Of a stretch of 64,000 nt of DNA, positions 55,198 through 64,000 are shown piece by piece. The notes below the pieces were generated by a model. That model saw only the letters and a list, made by a program, of their open reading frames with translations. It was not told the DNA's origin and did not search any database. The first letter of the stretch is position 1. Each line of letters opens with the position of its first letter. Position numbers and translations under genes: made by a program. Origin of the DNA: Embleya hyalina (GTDB lineage: Bacteria; Actinomycetota; Actinomycetes; Streptomycetales; Streptomycetaceae); contig NZ_BIFH01000016.1 of the NCBI RefSeq assembly GCF_003967355.1, positions 186,001 through 250,000 on the forward strand, read 5' to 3'.

Positions 55198-55680
55198 ATG
55201 ACCCACGAGTTCCTGCCGCCCGAGCAGTGGTACGAGCAACTGCCCTCCCTCTACGCCGCCGCCTCCGCGCTGATCACCGACGCCGACGACCGGGTCCTGG
55301 TGGTCAAACCCAACTACCGGGACTACTGGAACCTGCCCGGCGGCTTCGTCGACCGCAACGAGTCGCCCCACGACGCCTGCGCGCGCGAACTCCGCGAGGA
55401 ACTCGGGCTGGACGTGCCCGTCGGCGAGTTGCTGGTGATCGACTGGGTGCCCGAACTCGAGCCCCGGCCCCGCCCGTTGACCGGTTGGATGTTCGACGGC
55501 GGTACGTTCACCCCCGATCGGATCGCGGCCATTCGGATCCAGGAGGACGAACTCGACGATCACGCGTTCGTCACCGTCGAGCGGGCCGCGGAACTGCTGC
55601 CGAGCACGGTCGCTCCGCGCGTGCCCGCCGCGCTGCGCGCCCGTGCCCAGGGCCGGACGGTATACCTGCCCAGGGACTGA
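55198..55680 (+). CDS. Nudix hydrolase
   Basis: This 160-aa protein has an exact Nudix box (G-x5-E-x7-REU-x-EE-x-GU) from Gly49 in WNLPGGFVDRNESP through REL (63-65), EE (67-68) and GL (70-71). The surrounding strands (YAAASALITDADDRVLVVKPNYRDYWNLPGG and LLVIDWVPELEP) are typical. Nudix enzymes hydrolyse nucleoside diphosphates linked to other moieties; the substrate is unknown. The TAGGCT hexamer 7 nt before the ATG suggests a leaderless transcript. Length matches a single-domain Nudix protein. It stands alone between secreted-protein genes. Confidence 0.9.
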   Translation: MTHEFLPPEQWYEQLPSLYAAASALITDADDRVLVVKPNYRDYWNLPGGFVDRNESPHDACARELREELGLDVPVGELLVIDWVPELEPRPRPLTGWMFDGGTFTPDRIAAIRIQEDELDDHAFVTVERAAELLPSTVAPRVPAALRARAQGRTVYLPRD

Positions 55681-55985
55681 ACGAACCGCCCCCGATTCCC
55701 GCCCGGCACGCCGACGCCCCCCACGCCTCGTACACCAACTCCCGCTCCCATGAGGCGATTTCGCCGTTAAGGCCGCATCACCGCCCGCCGACCCGGTACG
55801 TTTCGGGCGATGCACCGACGAATCGCGATCCGTGATTCGCGGCCGTCCGGTACCACGGCTCGGCACCCGTTGCCGGGCGTGGCACCGGATTCGGGTGGGG
55901 GCCCGAGTGCTGCACCGCGGGGTGGGGATCGGTGTGCCCCGATGGAACCGGCCGGGTGCGCTCCATCGTCAGGGAGGGGATCCCG

Positions 55986-57947
55986 ATGTCACACGATCTC
56001 GCAGAGCCCGCCGACCGGTTACGGCACCCGCGCCGCCCGGCCCGGCCCCACCGCCCACCGACCCACCCCGCGCCGCCCGCCCGGCTGATCGCCCTCGTCG
56101 CCGCCGCGGCCCTCGTCCTCGCCGGCCTGATCGCCCAGGCCGTACCCGCCGCCGCGGCCCGCCCGGGCGTGGCCGTCTACGTGGCCAACTCCGGCTCGAA
56201 CACGGTCTCGGTCATCGACGCCGCGAACAACACCACCACGGCCACCGTCCCGGTGGGCCGGGGCCCGTACGGGCTCGCCGCGAACCACGCCGGCACCCGG
56301 GTGTACGTCGCGAACTTCGACTCCGGCGGCATCTCGGTGCTCGACACCGCCACCGACGCGGTCGTCGCCACGATCGCCACCGGCGGCGCGCCGTTCGCGA
56401 TGGCGATCGACCCGACGGACACCCGGCTGTACGTGGCCCAGGGCAACTCCGTCCTCGCCGTCGACACGGCGACGAACACCGTCGCCGCCACGATCGCGGT
56501 GGGCACCGGCCCGATCGCGGTACTGGTCGCGCCGGACGGGGCACACGTGTACGCGGTCAACAACGCCGGGCGCAGCGTCTCGGTGATCACCACCGCGACC
56601 GGCGTGGTCGGCACGACCATCACGCTGCCCGGTACACCCGACGGGGCCGCGCTCAGCCCCGACGGGCGTCGGCTGTACGCGGTCGACAACCAGTCCGGAC
56701 TGTGGACGCTCGACCTGACCGCCGGCGGCCTGCTCGTCGCGACCGTGCCGATCACCGACGGCAGCAATGTCGCGGTGGACCCGACCGGAAGGCGGGCGTA
56801 CGTCTCCGCGTTCCCCGCCGAGGTCAAGGTGGTCGACCTGGTCACGAACACGGTGGTCGACAGCGTGCCGGTGGGCGGGTACCCGGCCAACCTGACCCTG
56901 CACGTCGCGGGCCGGTACGTGTACACCACCAACGCCCAGTCCGGTGACGTGTCCGTGATCGACGGCACGACCGACACCGTGGTGGCCACCGTCCCGGTCG
57001 GCTCCACCCCCTACGGCATCGTCGTCGTCGGCGTCCCACAACCGCGCACCGTCACCTCGGTGCGCCCCGACTCCGGCCCCACGGCCGGTGGTACCTCCGT
57101 CACCGTCACCGGCACCCACCTGACCGGCACCACCGCCGTCGTGTTCGGTACGACCCCGGCCGCCGCGTTCACCGTCGTCGACGACACCACCCTCATCGCG
57201 ACCGCGCCCCCCGGCGCACCCGGCACCGTCGACATCACCGTGTCCGGCCCCGGCGGAACCAGCGCCGGCTCGGCCGCCGACCGCTACACCTACGTGCCCG
57301 CCCCCACGGTCACCGCGGTGAGCCCGAACTCCGGCCCCGACACCGGCGGCACGGTGGTCACCGTCACCGGCACCGACCTCGCGGGCACGACCGGCATCAC
57401 CTTCGGCCCGGGCCGCCCCGCCACCGCCGTGACCTGCACCGCCACCACCTGCACCGCGACCGCGCCGCCCGGTCCGGCCGGCCAGGTCGACGTCCGGGTG
57501 ACCACCGCCGGCGGCACCAGCGCGACCGTGCCGGCCGACCACTACACCTACATCGCGAGCGCGGCCGACGTGTCGGTGGTGCTCCAGGCCAACGGCGTCG
57601 GCGGCCTGTTCGGCGCCCACATCGACTACACCGTCACCGTCACCAACCGGGGCCCGAACGCACTCGCCTCGGCGACCGTCACCGCGCCGCTGCCGTCGCC
57701 GATGACCGCGACCTCGCCGGACTGCACGGTGGCCAACCGCACGGTCACCTGCACGGTCGGCCCGCTCGCCAAGGGCGCGGCCACCACCCGCCACTTCACC
57801 GCCCCGATCGACCTGCTCAATCTGGGCCTCGGCTACGAGGTCACCGCGAGCCGCACGGCGAGCACACCCAACGACCCCAACCCGGGCAACAACACCTCGT
57901 CGGCATCGTGCACGGTGATCACATCACTGCTCATCCTGTGCTCGTGA
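55986..57947 (+). CDS. Secreted YVTN beta-propeller protein with IPT/TIG and DUF11 domains
   Basis: This ~653-aa protein has a Pro-rich N-terminus and a membrane/signal helix (LIALVAAAALVLAGLIAQAVP at about residues 34-54), then repeated YVTN-type blades (YVANSGSNTVSVIDAANNT, YVANFDSGGISVLDTATDA, YVAQGNSVLAVDTATNTV) forming one propeller, then two IPT/TIG domains (PDSGPTAGGTSVTVTG, PNSGPDTGGTVVTVTG), and a final DUF11-like beta domain (YTVTVTNRGPNALASATVTAPLP) ending with two Cys. It is expected to be secreted or surface-bound. Partners are unknown. ATG 55986 follows AGGGAGG at about 6 nt. Confidence 0.85.
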   Translation: MSHDLAEPADRLRHPRRPARPHRPPTHPAPPARLIALVAAAALVLAGLIAQAVPAAAARPGVAVYVANSGSNTVSVIDAANNTTTATVPVGRGPYGLAANHAGTRVYVANFDSGGISVLDTATDAVVATIATGGAPFAMAIDPTDTRLYVAQGNSVLAVDTATNTVAATIAVGTGPIAVLVAPDGAHVYAVNNAGRSVSVITTATGVVGTTITLPGTPDGAALSPDGRRLYAVDNQSGLWTLDLTAGGLLVATVPITDGSNVAVDPTGRRAYVSAFPAEVKVVDLVTNTVVDSVPVGGYPANLTLHVAGRYVYTTNAQSGDVSVIDGTTDTVVATVPVGSTPYGIVVVGVPQPRTVTSVRPDSGPTAGGTSVTVTGTHLTGTTAVVFGTTPAAAFTVVDDTTLIATAPPGAPGTVDITVSGPGGTSAGSAADRYTYVPAPTVTAVSPNSGPDTGGTVVTVTGTDLAGTTGITFGPGRPATAVTCTATTCTATAPPGPAGQVDVRVTTAGGTSATVPADHYTYIASAADVSVVLQANGVGGLFGAHIDYTVTVTNRGPNALASATVTAPLPSPMTATSPDCTVANRTVTCTVGPLAKGAATTRHFTAPIDLLNLGLGYEVTASRTASTPNDPNPGNNTSSASCTVITSLLILCS

Positions 57948-57949
57948 GC

Positions 57950-58095
57950 ACCGGGCACCGCGCACCGGGCACCGCGCACCGGGCACCTGAGCACCTGAGC
58001 ACCTGAGCACGCGTACTCGCGTGCACGTGAACTTCCAACCACCGACCACCAACCACCGACCACCAACCACCGACCACCAACCACCGACCACCAAC
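57950..58095. repeat. Two short tandem arrays after the YVTN gene
   Basis: GAGCACCGGGCACCGCGCACC-type units (57950-58010) are followed by a 14-bp array of ACCACCAACCACCG (about 58035-58095). Both are intergenic and probably slippage products; no gene is recognised. Confidence 0.7.
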
Positions 58096-58353
58096 CCTTG
58101 CGGCGGACCGGAAATCCGGTCCGCCGCAGCACATCCCGGCCCATCTCGGCGCGTCCGGGATACGCCGACCGCGAACGTGATGATTTCCGCTGTCCCGGGA
58201 CGCGCGGCGCGGTGATGATGGGCCCTCGCACGTACGACCCGAACTCGACCACCCGCGCAGGTTCGGGCGGCCCGACCGGCTCGCGGCCGGCGGCCGCGAC
58301 GCGTGTGTCGGGATCGAAGGAAGCATGCTCGCAAGACACCTGGAAGTGACCGC

Positions 58354-59649
58354 ATGAACCCCTCCCCGACCCCACCGGACCGGGACCCGCACGACCACCC
58401 ACCGACCGCCGCCGGCGACGCGCCCGCCACGACCGCCGCCGAGCCCGTCCTCTCCATCCCCATGGACCTCCCGCACGACCCGGTCGAACCCCCCGACGAA
58501 CGGGAGCGGTCCACCGGCGTCACGCCGATCGAGCTGTTCTTCGACCTCGTCTTCGTCTTCGTACTCACCCAGGCCACCCACCAGGTGGAGTCCCATCCGG
58601 GCTGGTCCGGCCTGTTCCAGGGGATGTTGCCGCTGGCCGCGCTGTGGTGGATGTTCGGCGCGTTCAGCTGGCTGACCAACGCGGTGCGGCCCGACGCGGT
58701 GGCGCATCGGCTGCTGCTCGCGCTGACCATGACCGCGTTCTTCGTGATGGGCCTGGACCTGCCGTACGCGTTCGACCCCGACGGCTGGGCGTTCGGACTC
58801 GCCTTCCTCGTCGCGGTCGGGATGCACGTCGCGCTGTTCCTGACCGCCGCCGAGCCGTCGGCCCGCGCCGGGATCCTGCGGCTTGCCCCGTTCAACGCGG
58901 TCGGCGGCGTACTGATCCTGGTCGCGCCGCACCTGTCCGACGTCGGGACCTGGGTGTGCTGGGCCGGTGCGGTGACGGTGTTGTACCTGTCGATGGTGAT
59001 CGGCCGGATCCGCGGATTCGTGGTCGAGCCGCACCACTTCGTGGAGCGTCACGGCCTGATCATCCTGATCGTGCTCGGCGAGTCGGTCGTGGCGGTCGGC
59101 ATCGGTGCGGGCGGGCGACCGGTCGACTGGAAGCTCGCGGGGGGCATCCTGCTCGGCATCGCGGTCGCCACCGGCATCTGGTGGACCTACTTCGGCGGTG
59201 ACGACGAACGCACCGTACGGGCCATGTCCGAGGCGTCGGTGGAGCGCCGGCAGATGCTCGGCTATGTGGCGTTCGGCCTGGCCCACGCGGTGATGATCGC
59301 CGGCATCGTGCTGGTCGCGGCCGGCATCTCGGACGGCATCCACCACCTGGGCACCGACACCAACCGCTGGTGGCTGGGCACGGGCGTGGCCGTCTTCCTG
59401 CTCGGCCACGCCTGGCATCGCCACGTACTCGGCACCGGATCGATCGCGGCGCGGATCGGCGCGGCGATCGTGGTCGTACCACTGACCGCCCCACTGGCCG
59501 GCGCCGGTTGGGCCACGCTCGCCACCGCCACGGCCGTACTCGCGGCCATGACCGTGGCGGACCATCTCCTCCAACTCCGCATGGCACTCCCGAGCGAGGC
59601 GCGGGAGCCCCGGGTGCCCCGGGAGCGGCAGCCGACGGCGACGACCTGA
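58354..59649 (+). CDS. ltrA: LtrA-type (low temperature requirement A) membrane protein
   Basis: This 431-aa protein has a Pro/Asp-rich N-terminus and then TPIELFFDLVFVFVLTQATHQV, the conserved E-L-F-F-D-L-V-F signature of the LtrA family, and nine to twelve membrane helices such as MLPLAALWWMFGAFSWLTN, LLLALTMTAFFVMGLDLPYAF, LIILIVLGESVVAVGIGAG and AVLAAMTVADHLL. The family is widespread in bacteria with unclear function (named for cold growth in Listeria). ATG 58354 is the first in frame; a weak GGAAG precedes it. The gene is convergent with the MMPL gene, and a long hairpin lies between them. Confidence 0.85.
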   Translation: MNPSPTPPDRDPHDHPPTAAGDAPATTAAEPVLSIPMDLPHDPVEPPDERERSTGVTPIELFFDLVFVFVLTQATHQVESHPGWSGLFQGMLPLAALWWMFGAFSWLTNAVRPDAVAHRLLLALTMTAFFVMGLDLPYAFDPDGWAFGLAFLVAVGMHVALFLTAAEPSARAGILRLAPFNAVGGVLILVAPHLSDVGTWVCWAGAVTVLYLSMVIGRIRGFVVEPHHFVERHGLIILIVLGESVVAVGIGAGGRPVDWKLAGGILLGIAVATGIWWTYFGGDDERTVRAMSEASVERRQMLGYVAFGLAHAVMIAGIVLVAAGISDGIHHLGTDTNRWWLGTGVAVFLLGHAWHRHVLGTGSIAARIGAAIVVVPLTAPLAGAGWATLATATAVLAAMTVADHLLQLRMALPSEAREPRVPRERQPTATT

Positions 59650-59688
59650 TCCGACCGACCCGCGCCACCACCGCAGGCGCACGACAAC

Positions 59689-59722
59689 GGGGTGTGCCCG
59701 AGCCGAAGCCCGGGCACACCCC
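59689..59722. terminator. Strong hairpin between convergent ltrA and MMPL genes
   Basis: GGGGTGTGCCCG (59689-59700) pairs perfectly with CGGGCACACCCC (59711-59722) with a 10-nt loop. It lies after the ltrA stop and before the end of the MMPL gene, so it can terminate both. Confidence 0.8.
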
Positions 59723-59829
59723 GCCGTCGTCTTGTCCGGTCGAATCGAACCCCTGTCGTCCGGATCAGATCTTCGTCGTCCGGATCGGATCACACCCCGG
59801 TCGCCCGGATCGGACCTCGACCGTTCGGA

Positions 59830-62112
59830 TCACACCTTCACGGTGTCCAGATCCGGGTCCCGGTCCGGTCGCCGAGGCGCATTCGCGTCCACCGGCGCCG
59901 CGTTCGCGTCGTCGTCCCCGAGGTACTTCCGCAGCCCCTCGCCCTCCACGTCGACGTTCGGGATCAGCCGGTTCAGCCAACCCGGCAGCCACCACGCGGA
60001 CTTGCCGAGCAGGGCCAGGACGGCCGGCACGATCGTCATCCGGACCACGAAGGCGTCGAACAGTACCGCCGAGGCGAGACCGAAGCCGATCATCTTGACC
60101 ATGGAGTCGGGTGCTCCGATGAAGCCGGCGAACACCCCGATCATGATCAGCGCGGCAGCGGTGACCACCCGGGCCCCGTGGCGGAATCCGCTGACCACGG
60201 CCTGTCGGGGGCTCTCGCCGTGGACGTACGCCTCGCGCATCCCGGTGACGAGGAACACCTCGTAGTCCATCGCCAGGCCGAACACGATGCCCACCAGGAA
60301 GATCGGCATCATGCTCATGATCGGCCCGGTCTGGTCGACCCCGATCAGGCCGCCGAGCCAGCCCCACTGGAACACCGCGACGACCGCGCCGAGCGAGGCC
60401 ACCACCGAGAGCAGGAAGCCGCCGGCCGCCTTGATCGGCACCAGGACCGACCGGAACACCGCCATCAGCAGCAGGATCGCGAGGCCGACGACCAGGGCCA
60501 GGTACGGCAGCAGCGCGTCGTTCAGGCGCTGGGAGAAGTCGATGTTCAGCGCCGGTCCGCCGCCGACCAGGGTCTCGGCACCGGTGCGGGCCTTGGTCTG
60601 ATCCGCCGTGTCGCGGATCGCGTGCACCAGGTCCTTGGTGGCGTTGCTGCTGGGCTTGGAGTTCGGCGTGACCTCGATGATGGCGGTGTTGCCCGCCTTG
60701 TTGAACGTGGCCTCGCCGACCGAGGCGATGCCCTTGACCTTGCCGAGCGCCTGGGTGACCTCGGCCGCGGCCTCCTTGCCGTTGTTGCTCTTCGCGGCGT
60801 CGACGACGACCAGGAGCGGTCCGTTGAAGCCGGGGCCGAAGCTCTCGGTCAGCAGGTCGTAGCCGCGGCGCTGGGTGGTGTCGGTCGACTTGACGCCGTC
60901 GTCCGGCAGGCCGAGCTGCATGCTCCCGACGGGAATCGCGAGGGTGCCCAGGCCGAGTACGGCGATCACGAGCACCCGGATCGGGTGGCGCAGCACGAAC
61001 CGGGCCCAGCGGGTACCCATGTTCGGCTTCTCCGCGGCCCGTCGGTGCACGCTGCCGCCCTCGGCGGCCTCGGCGGCGAGCAGTTCGGCCTTCCTGCGGG
61101 CCTTGCGGCCGAAGATGCGCTTGCCCGCGAAGCCCAGGATGGCGGGGACGAAGGTGAGCGCGACCAGCACGGCCACCGCCACCGTCCCGGCCGCGGCCAG
61201 GCCCATCTCGGTCAGCATCGGGATGTTGACCACCGCGAGGCCGGCGAGCGCGACGATCACGGTGAGGCCGGCGAAGACCACCGCGGAGCCGGCGGTGCCG
61301 ACCGCGCGGCCGGCGGCGTCCTCGGGTTCGTGGCCCTTGGTGAGTTCGTTGCGGTAGCGCGAGACCACGAACAGGGCGTAGTCGATGCCCACGGCCAGGC
61401 CGAGCATCATGGCCAGGGTCGAGGTGGTGGGGGAGAGGTCGAACACGCCGGCCAGGGCGGTGATGGAGCCGACGCCGACCGCGACGCCGAGCAGCGCGGT
61501 GAGGATCGGCAGACCCGCCGCGACCAGGCCGCCGAAGGTGATCACGAGTACGACGGCCGCGATCGCGATGCCGACGATCTCGCCGTTGCCCGGACCGGAG
61601 TCGTCCTGGAGCGCGTCGCCGCCGACCTCCACGGTCAGGCCCGCGTCGCGGCCCTTCTGCGCGGCGTGCTTCAGGTTGTCGCGGGTGGCGTCCTTCAGCG
61701 TGTCGCCGGAGACCTGGTAGGACACCGCGGCATAGGCCGTGGTGTGGTCCTTGCTCACCGTGCCCGCGGTGAACGGGTCGTCGGCGGCGGCCACCTGGTC
61801 GCTGCCCTTGAGCGCGCCGACGACCTGGTCGACGGCCGCCTTGTTCTTGGCGGAGTCGATCTGCTGGCCGGCGGGGGCGCGGAAGACGATCCGCGCGCTC
61901 GCGCCGTCGGCCGCCGCCTCGGGCATGCGCTCGCCGAGCAGGTCGACGGCCTTTTGCGCCTCGATGCCGGGGACGGTGAACGGCTTGGCGGCGGGGGCGG
62001 ACGCGTTGGCGGCGCCGAACCCGACGAGGGCGATGATCGCCACCCAGAGCAGGACGACCAGGCGCCGCCGCCGGAAGGCGCTCCGGCCGAGTCGATACAG
62101 GAAAGTGGCCAT
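59830..62112 (-). CDS. MMPL-family RND exporter
   Basis: This ~760-aa protein has the two-half MMPL architecture: TM1 (RLVVLLWVAIIALVGFGAANA), a large periplasmic domain, TM2-6 (IVGIAIAAVVLVITFGGLVA, GIDYALFVVSRYRNEL, AGLTVIVALAGLAVVNIP, VAVAVLVALTFVPAIL), then a soluble linker with ETAEKPNMGTRWARFVLR-like, TM7, second periplasmic domain, and TM8-12 including VGIVFGLAMDYEVFLVTGMREAYVHG. The DY motifs of the proton relay are present. Such exporters move lipids or drugs across the membrane. ATG 62112 has GGAGA upstream; ATG 62133 is alternative. It is divergent from the TetR gene, with two operators between them. Confidence 0.92.
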   Translation of the reverse strand: MATFLYRLGRSAFRRRRLVVLLWVAIIALVGFGAANASAPAAKPFTVPGIEAQKAVDLLGERMPEAAADGASARIVFRAPAGQQIDSAKNKAAVDQVVGALKGSDQVAAADDPFTAGTVSKDHTTAYAAVSYQVSGDTLKDATRDNLKHAAQKGRDAGLTVEVGGDALQDDSGPGNGEIVGIAIAAVVLVITFGGLVAAGLPILTALLGVAVGVGSITALAGVFDLSPTTSTLAMMLGLAVGIDYALFVVSRYRNELTKGHEPEDAAGRAVGTAGSAVVFAGLTVIVALAGLAVVNIPMLTEMGLAAAGTVAVAVLVALTFVPAILGFAGKRIFGRKARRKAELLAAEAAEGGSVHRRAAEKPNMGTRWARFVLRHPIRVLVIAVLGLGTLAIPVGSMQLGLPDDGVKSTDTTQRRGYDLLTESFGPGFNGPLLVVVDAAKSNNGKEAAAEVTQALGKVKGIASVGEATFNKAGNTAIIEVTPNSKPSSNATKDLVHAIRDTADQTKARTGAETLVGGGPALNIDFSQRLNDALLPYLALVVGLAILLLMAVFRSVLVPIKAAGGFLLSVVASLGAVVAVFQWGWLGGLIGVDQTGPIMSMMPIFLVGIVFGLAMDYEVFLVTGMREAYVHGESPRQAVVSGFRHGARVVTAAALIMIGVFAGFIGAPDSMVKMIGFGLASAVLFDAFVVRMTIVPAVLALLGKSAWWLPGWLNRLIPNVDVEGEGLRKYLGDDDANAAPVDANAPRRPDRDPDLDTVKV

Positions 62113-62287
62113 GAAAGGGGTCTCCAGGCTCATGCGAGTCGGGACTGGACGGGGCGGGACGTGTGCCATCGACCCGGACGACACGTGTCGAAACCGCCGG
62201 GTTGGATGCGCGTGACGGAAAGGCGAAAAAGAGACAGGGGCAGGTGAGGGCATGCGCGAGCAGGTCGCGGGCCCGTCCGGCCGAGCA

Positions 62288-62311
62288 TTTCTACTAGCCG
62301 GACAGTAGAAA
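62288..62311. promoter_or_regulatory. TetR operator, copy 1
   Basis: TTTCTACT and AGTAGAAA form 8-bp arms around an AGCCGGAC centre. Nearly identical to the copy at 62381-62404. It lies between the divergent MMPL and TetR genes, 176 bp upstream of the MMPL start, and probably controls the MMPL promoter. Confidence 0.75.
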
Positions 62312-62380
62312 GTATTCACCGCGATCAACCCCGCGGACGTCCTTCGGAGGTTCTGGCCGCGCGTACTACGTGGGGCGTAG

Positions 62381-62404
62381 TTTCTACTGGCCGTACAGTA
62401 GAAA
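62381..62404. promoter_or_regulatory. TetR operator, copy 2
   Basis: TTTCTACTG and CAGTAGAAA form perfect 9-bp arms around GCCGTA. Centre-to-centre distance to copy 1 is 93 bp. It lies on the TetR-gene side, 106 bp before its GTG, and probably gives autoregulation. Confidence 0.75.
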
Positions 62405-62509
62405 TAGGTTTTGAAGCAGGTCCGGGAACCGGATCGCGGTGGTGGGTCTCGGCAGCAGGTGGGGTGCGGGGCGCGAAGGTGTTCACCGCCACCGGGGAAG
62501 GATGCGCGC

Positions 62510-63112
62510 GTGACCGGTCAACGAGGCGACACCCGGCGCCGTGTCCGGGATGCCGCACTGACGCTGTTCGCCGAGCGGACCTACGGCGCGACCCGGCTCC
62601 AGGACATCGCCGACGCGATGGGCGTGACCAAGGCCGCCCTCTACTACTACTTCCACACCAAGGAAGAGATCCTCGCCGACCTGGTCGAGCCGGCCGTCGA
62701 GGAGTTGGAGGCGATCCTCGACCGGGCCGAGGGGCACGGCTTCTCGCCCGCCGCGACCCGTGATCTGCTCGTCGCGATGGGTGAGTTGTACGCGCGGGAT
62801 CGGCGCCTGCTCACCGTGCTGATGTTCGACCGCACCTTCCGGGCCCAGCCCGTGCTGGGCACGCGGGTGCTGGCCTGCCGGCGGCGTACCCAGCGGGCGT
62901 TGAACCGGAGCGGCGCCGAGGACACGATGGTCGGCGAGGTGCGGGCGCTGGCCGCGCTGGCCGCGCTCACCGTTCCACTGGCCGCGCTGGAGGGGTACGA
63001 GGACCTGCGGCCGCTGGTCGGGCCGTCGGTCGCGGCCGCGTGCGCGGTGCTGGGGATCCGGCCGCCGCGGGCCCGGGCGGTGGCGGCCGTCGGCTCGACG
63101 GTTTCGGAGTAG
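62510..63112 (+). CDS. TetR-family transcriptional regulator
   Basis: This 200-aa protein has the TetR fold: RRRVRDAALTLFAERTYGATRLQDIADAMGVTKAALYYYFHTKEEILADLVEP as HTH domain and a helical C-terminal domain. It is divergent from the MMPL exporter, and two 24-bp inverted repeats in the intergenic DNA are probable binding sites; by family precedent it would repress the exporter and itself until a ligand binds. The ligand is unknown. GTG 62510 is supported by GGAAGGA upstream. A Cys lies in LACRRRTQ of the ligand domain, but no further clue exists. Confidence 0.9.
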   Translation: MTGQRGDTRRRVRDAALTLFAERTYGATRLQDIADAMGVTKAALYYYFHTKEEILADLVEPAVEELEAILDRAEGHGFSPAATRDLLVAMGELYARDRRLLTVLMFDRTFRAQPVLGTRVLACRRRTQRALNRSGAEDTMVGEVRALAALAALTVPLAALEGYEDLRPLVGPSVAAACAVLGIRPPRARAVAAVGSTVSE

Positions 63113-63279
63113 CCGGGCGCCGGATCGGCGCGGGGTGTGGCTGTGACCGGGTGGGCCGTGTCTGTTCCGTTCCGTTCCCTTGCCTTGCCTTGCCTTGCCG
63201 TCGGTTCCACCGGTTCTCGGCCGCGGTCTCGGCGTAATGCCGGTGGCCGATTCCGGTTGGCGCAATAAGGTTCGGCGTC

Positions 63280-63984
63280 ATGGACGTGACGCCGCTTTCC
63301 GTGTCGGCCTTCGTGGTTGCCGCCGTCGCGGTCATGTGGCTCGCGGCGTTGGCCGACGCGAACCTGAAGGCGCGGGAGACGCGGGAGACGCGGAAGTCGA
63401 GGGCCCCGCTCGGGCACGACCGTCGGGCCGCCGGTTGGGACCCGTGCCTCGTGTACTGGGATCCGCTGCCGATGGCCCACCACGCGCTCGACGCCGTCGG
63501 CGGCGGCCTCGGCGACGGCCGCCGGTTCGGCAACGCCCGCTGGGTCGACCGGAGTTGGCTGAGTGTCCCGGGCCCCTTCTTCATCGGCGCGGGCGATGTG
63601 GGCCCGGGTGGCCGGGTGGCCGCCGCCCATCTCCTGGCCGACGACGGGCGTCGGGCCTTCGTGCACCGCCAACCCCGCACGCCGCGCGAGGTGTGCGACC
63701 TCCTCGGCGTGGCCGCCGCCGGGCCGGTCGGCGGCTGTGGGTGGGACGGGGACGAGCACTGGACCCCGGCGGCGGTGCGCGCCTGGTGGGCCGATCGGGA
63801 TCGGGTCCGCGCGTGGATCGACGCCCGTCTCGCCGATCCCGATCCGGCGCATCACGACCCCGCGACGCTGCGGGCGTTCGCGGCACATCTCGACCACGGC
63901 CTCGAGGACTATCTGCGCGGGTACCTGTTCTGGCTGATCACGGGCCGTCAGCCGACCCGGCACGATCCGCTGCCGCCGCTGTGA
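63280..63984 (+). CDS. Hypothetical membrane-anchored protein
   Basis: This 234-aa protein begins with a single membrane helix (LSVSAFVVAAVAVMWLAALADA at about residues 6-27), a basic stretch and then a soluble domain containing WDPCLVYWDPLPMAHHALDAVGGGLGDGRRFG, FFIGAGDVGPGGRVAAAHLLADDGRRAFVHR and LRAFAAHLDHGLEDYLRGYLFWLITGRQP. I do not recognise the family. GC3 bias is strong. CAATAAG just upstream of the ATG (63280) looks like part of a promoter, so the transcript may be nearly leaderless. The gene ends 16 nt before the window edge. Confidence 0.65.
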   Translation: MDVTPLSVSAFVVAAVAVMWLAALADANLKARETRETRKSRAPLGHDRRAAGWDPCLVYWDPLPMAHHALDAVGGGLGDGRRFGNARWVDRSWLSVPGPFFIGAGDVGPGGRVAAAHLLADDGRRAFVHRQPRTPREVCDLLGVAAAGPVGGCGWDGDEHWTPAAVRAWWADRDRVRAWIDARLADPDPAHHDPATLRAFAAHLDHGLEDYLRGYLFWLITGRQPTRHDPLPPL

Positions 63985-64000
63985 GGCGCGGGCTCACGCG

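Overview
The window is high-GC actinobacterial DNA and probably comes from a Streptomycetaceae genome (Streptomyces, Embleya or a close relative). The signs are very GC-rich third codon positions, snapalysin, DUF2637 and DUF3995 families, leaderless genes whose TANNNT -10 boxes lie 6-7 nt before the start codon, and IS and integrase debris. I see no ribosomal, tRNA or central housekeeping cluster. The many broken genes, two ISL3-type transposase loci, two tyrosine-integrase remnants and a plasmid-type partition operon suggest an accessory region: a chromosome arm, an integrated plasmid or a large linear plasmid.

Layout. 0-4.5 kb: debris (MMPL fragment, integrase 5' half, frameshifted reverse-strand gene) with a few intact small genes. 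4.6-6.8 kb: a rifampicin monooxygenase gene (rox) with an inverted repeat upstream that resembles the rifamycin-associated element, then a RidA gene. 6.9-8.1 kb: a broken MFS transporter. 8.3-10 kb: a coupled DUF3995 / ECF sigma / SRPBCC operon. 10.1-13.2 kb: an M23 peptidase gene split by an insertion carrying a SUKH gene and an ISL3 transposase. 13.3-19.1 kb: SnoaL-like protein, DUF3291 protein, Cys-containing HTH regulator, LysR/SDR divergent pair and snapalysin. 19.4-21.6 kb: Tat-exported phospholipase C. 21.9-22.9 kb: tandem repeats that run into the 3' end of a winged-helix-like gene. 24.6-29.9 kb: two tandem NACHT (STAND) NTPases with overlapping stop and start codons. 30.2-34.5 kb: cupin, 2-hydroxyacid dehydrogenase, broken TetR and RmlD-like reductase.

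34.7-42.4 kb: second integrase remnant, zinc-ribbon-like protein, ISL3 remnant, substrate-binding protein without a signal peptide, an isolated ispG copy, and decayed genes. 42.5-48.8 kb: alpha/beta hydrolase, then a plasmid-like block of ParA, an overlapping ParB-like partner and a very long DUF2637-HTH protein. The 16-bp palindrome GAGTCCAATTGGACTC occurs twice in this block and once near 6.3 kb. 48.8-49.9 kb: non-coding, with repeats and a cluster of small hairpins. 49.9-64 kb: mostly intact genes: lipoprotein, SDR, LysR with a divergent mycothiol-type (maleylpyruvate isomerase fold) protein, secreted helical-repeat protein, Nudix hydrolase, secreted YVTN/IPT/DUF11 protein, LtrA, and an MMPL exporter divergent from a TetR regulator with two near-identical operators between them.

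The best candidates for unusual biology are the NACHT pair with its neighbour, the Par block with its palindromes and hairpin cluster, the rox gene with its upstream element, and the MMPL/TetR switch. All calls come from reading the sequence; no database search was possible.
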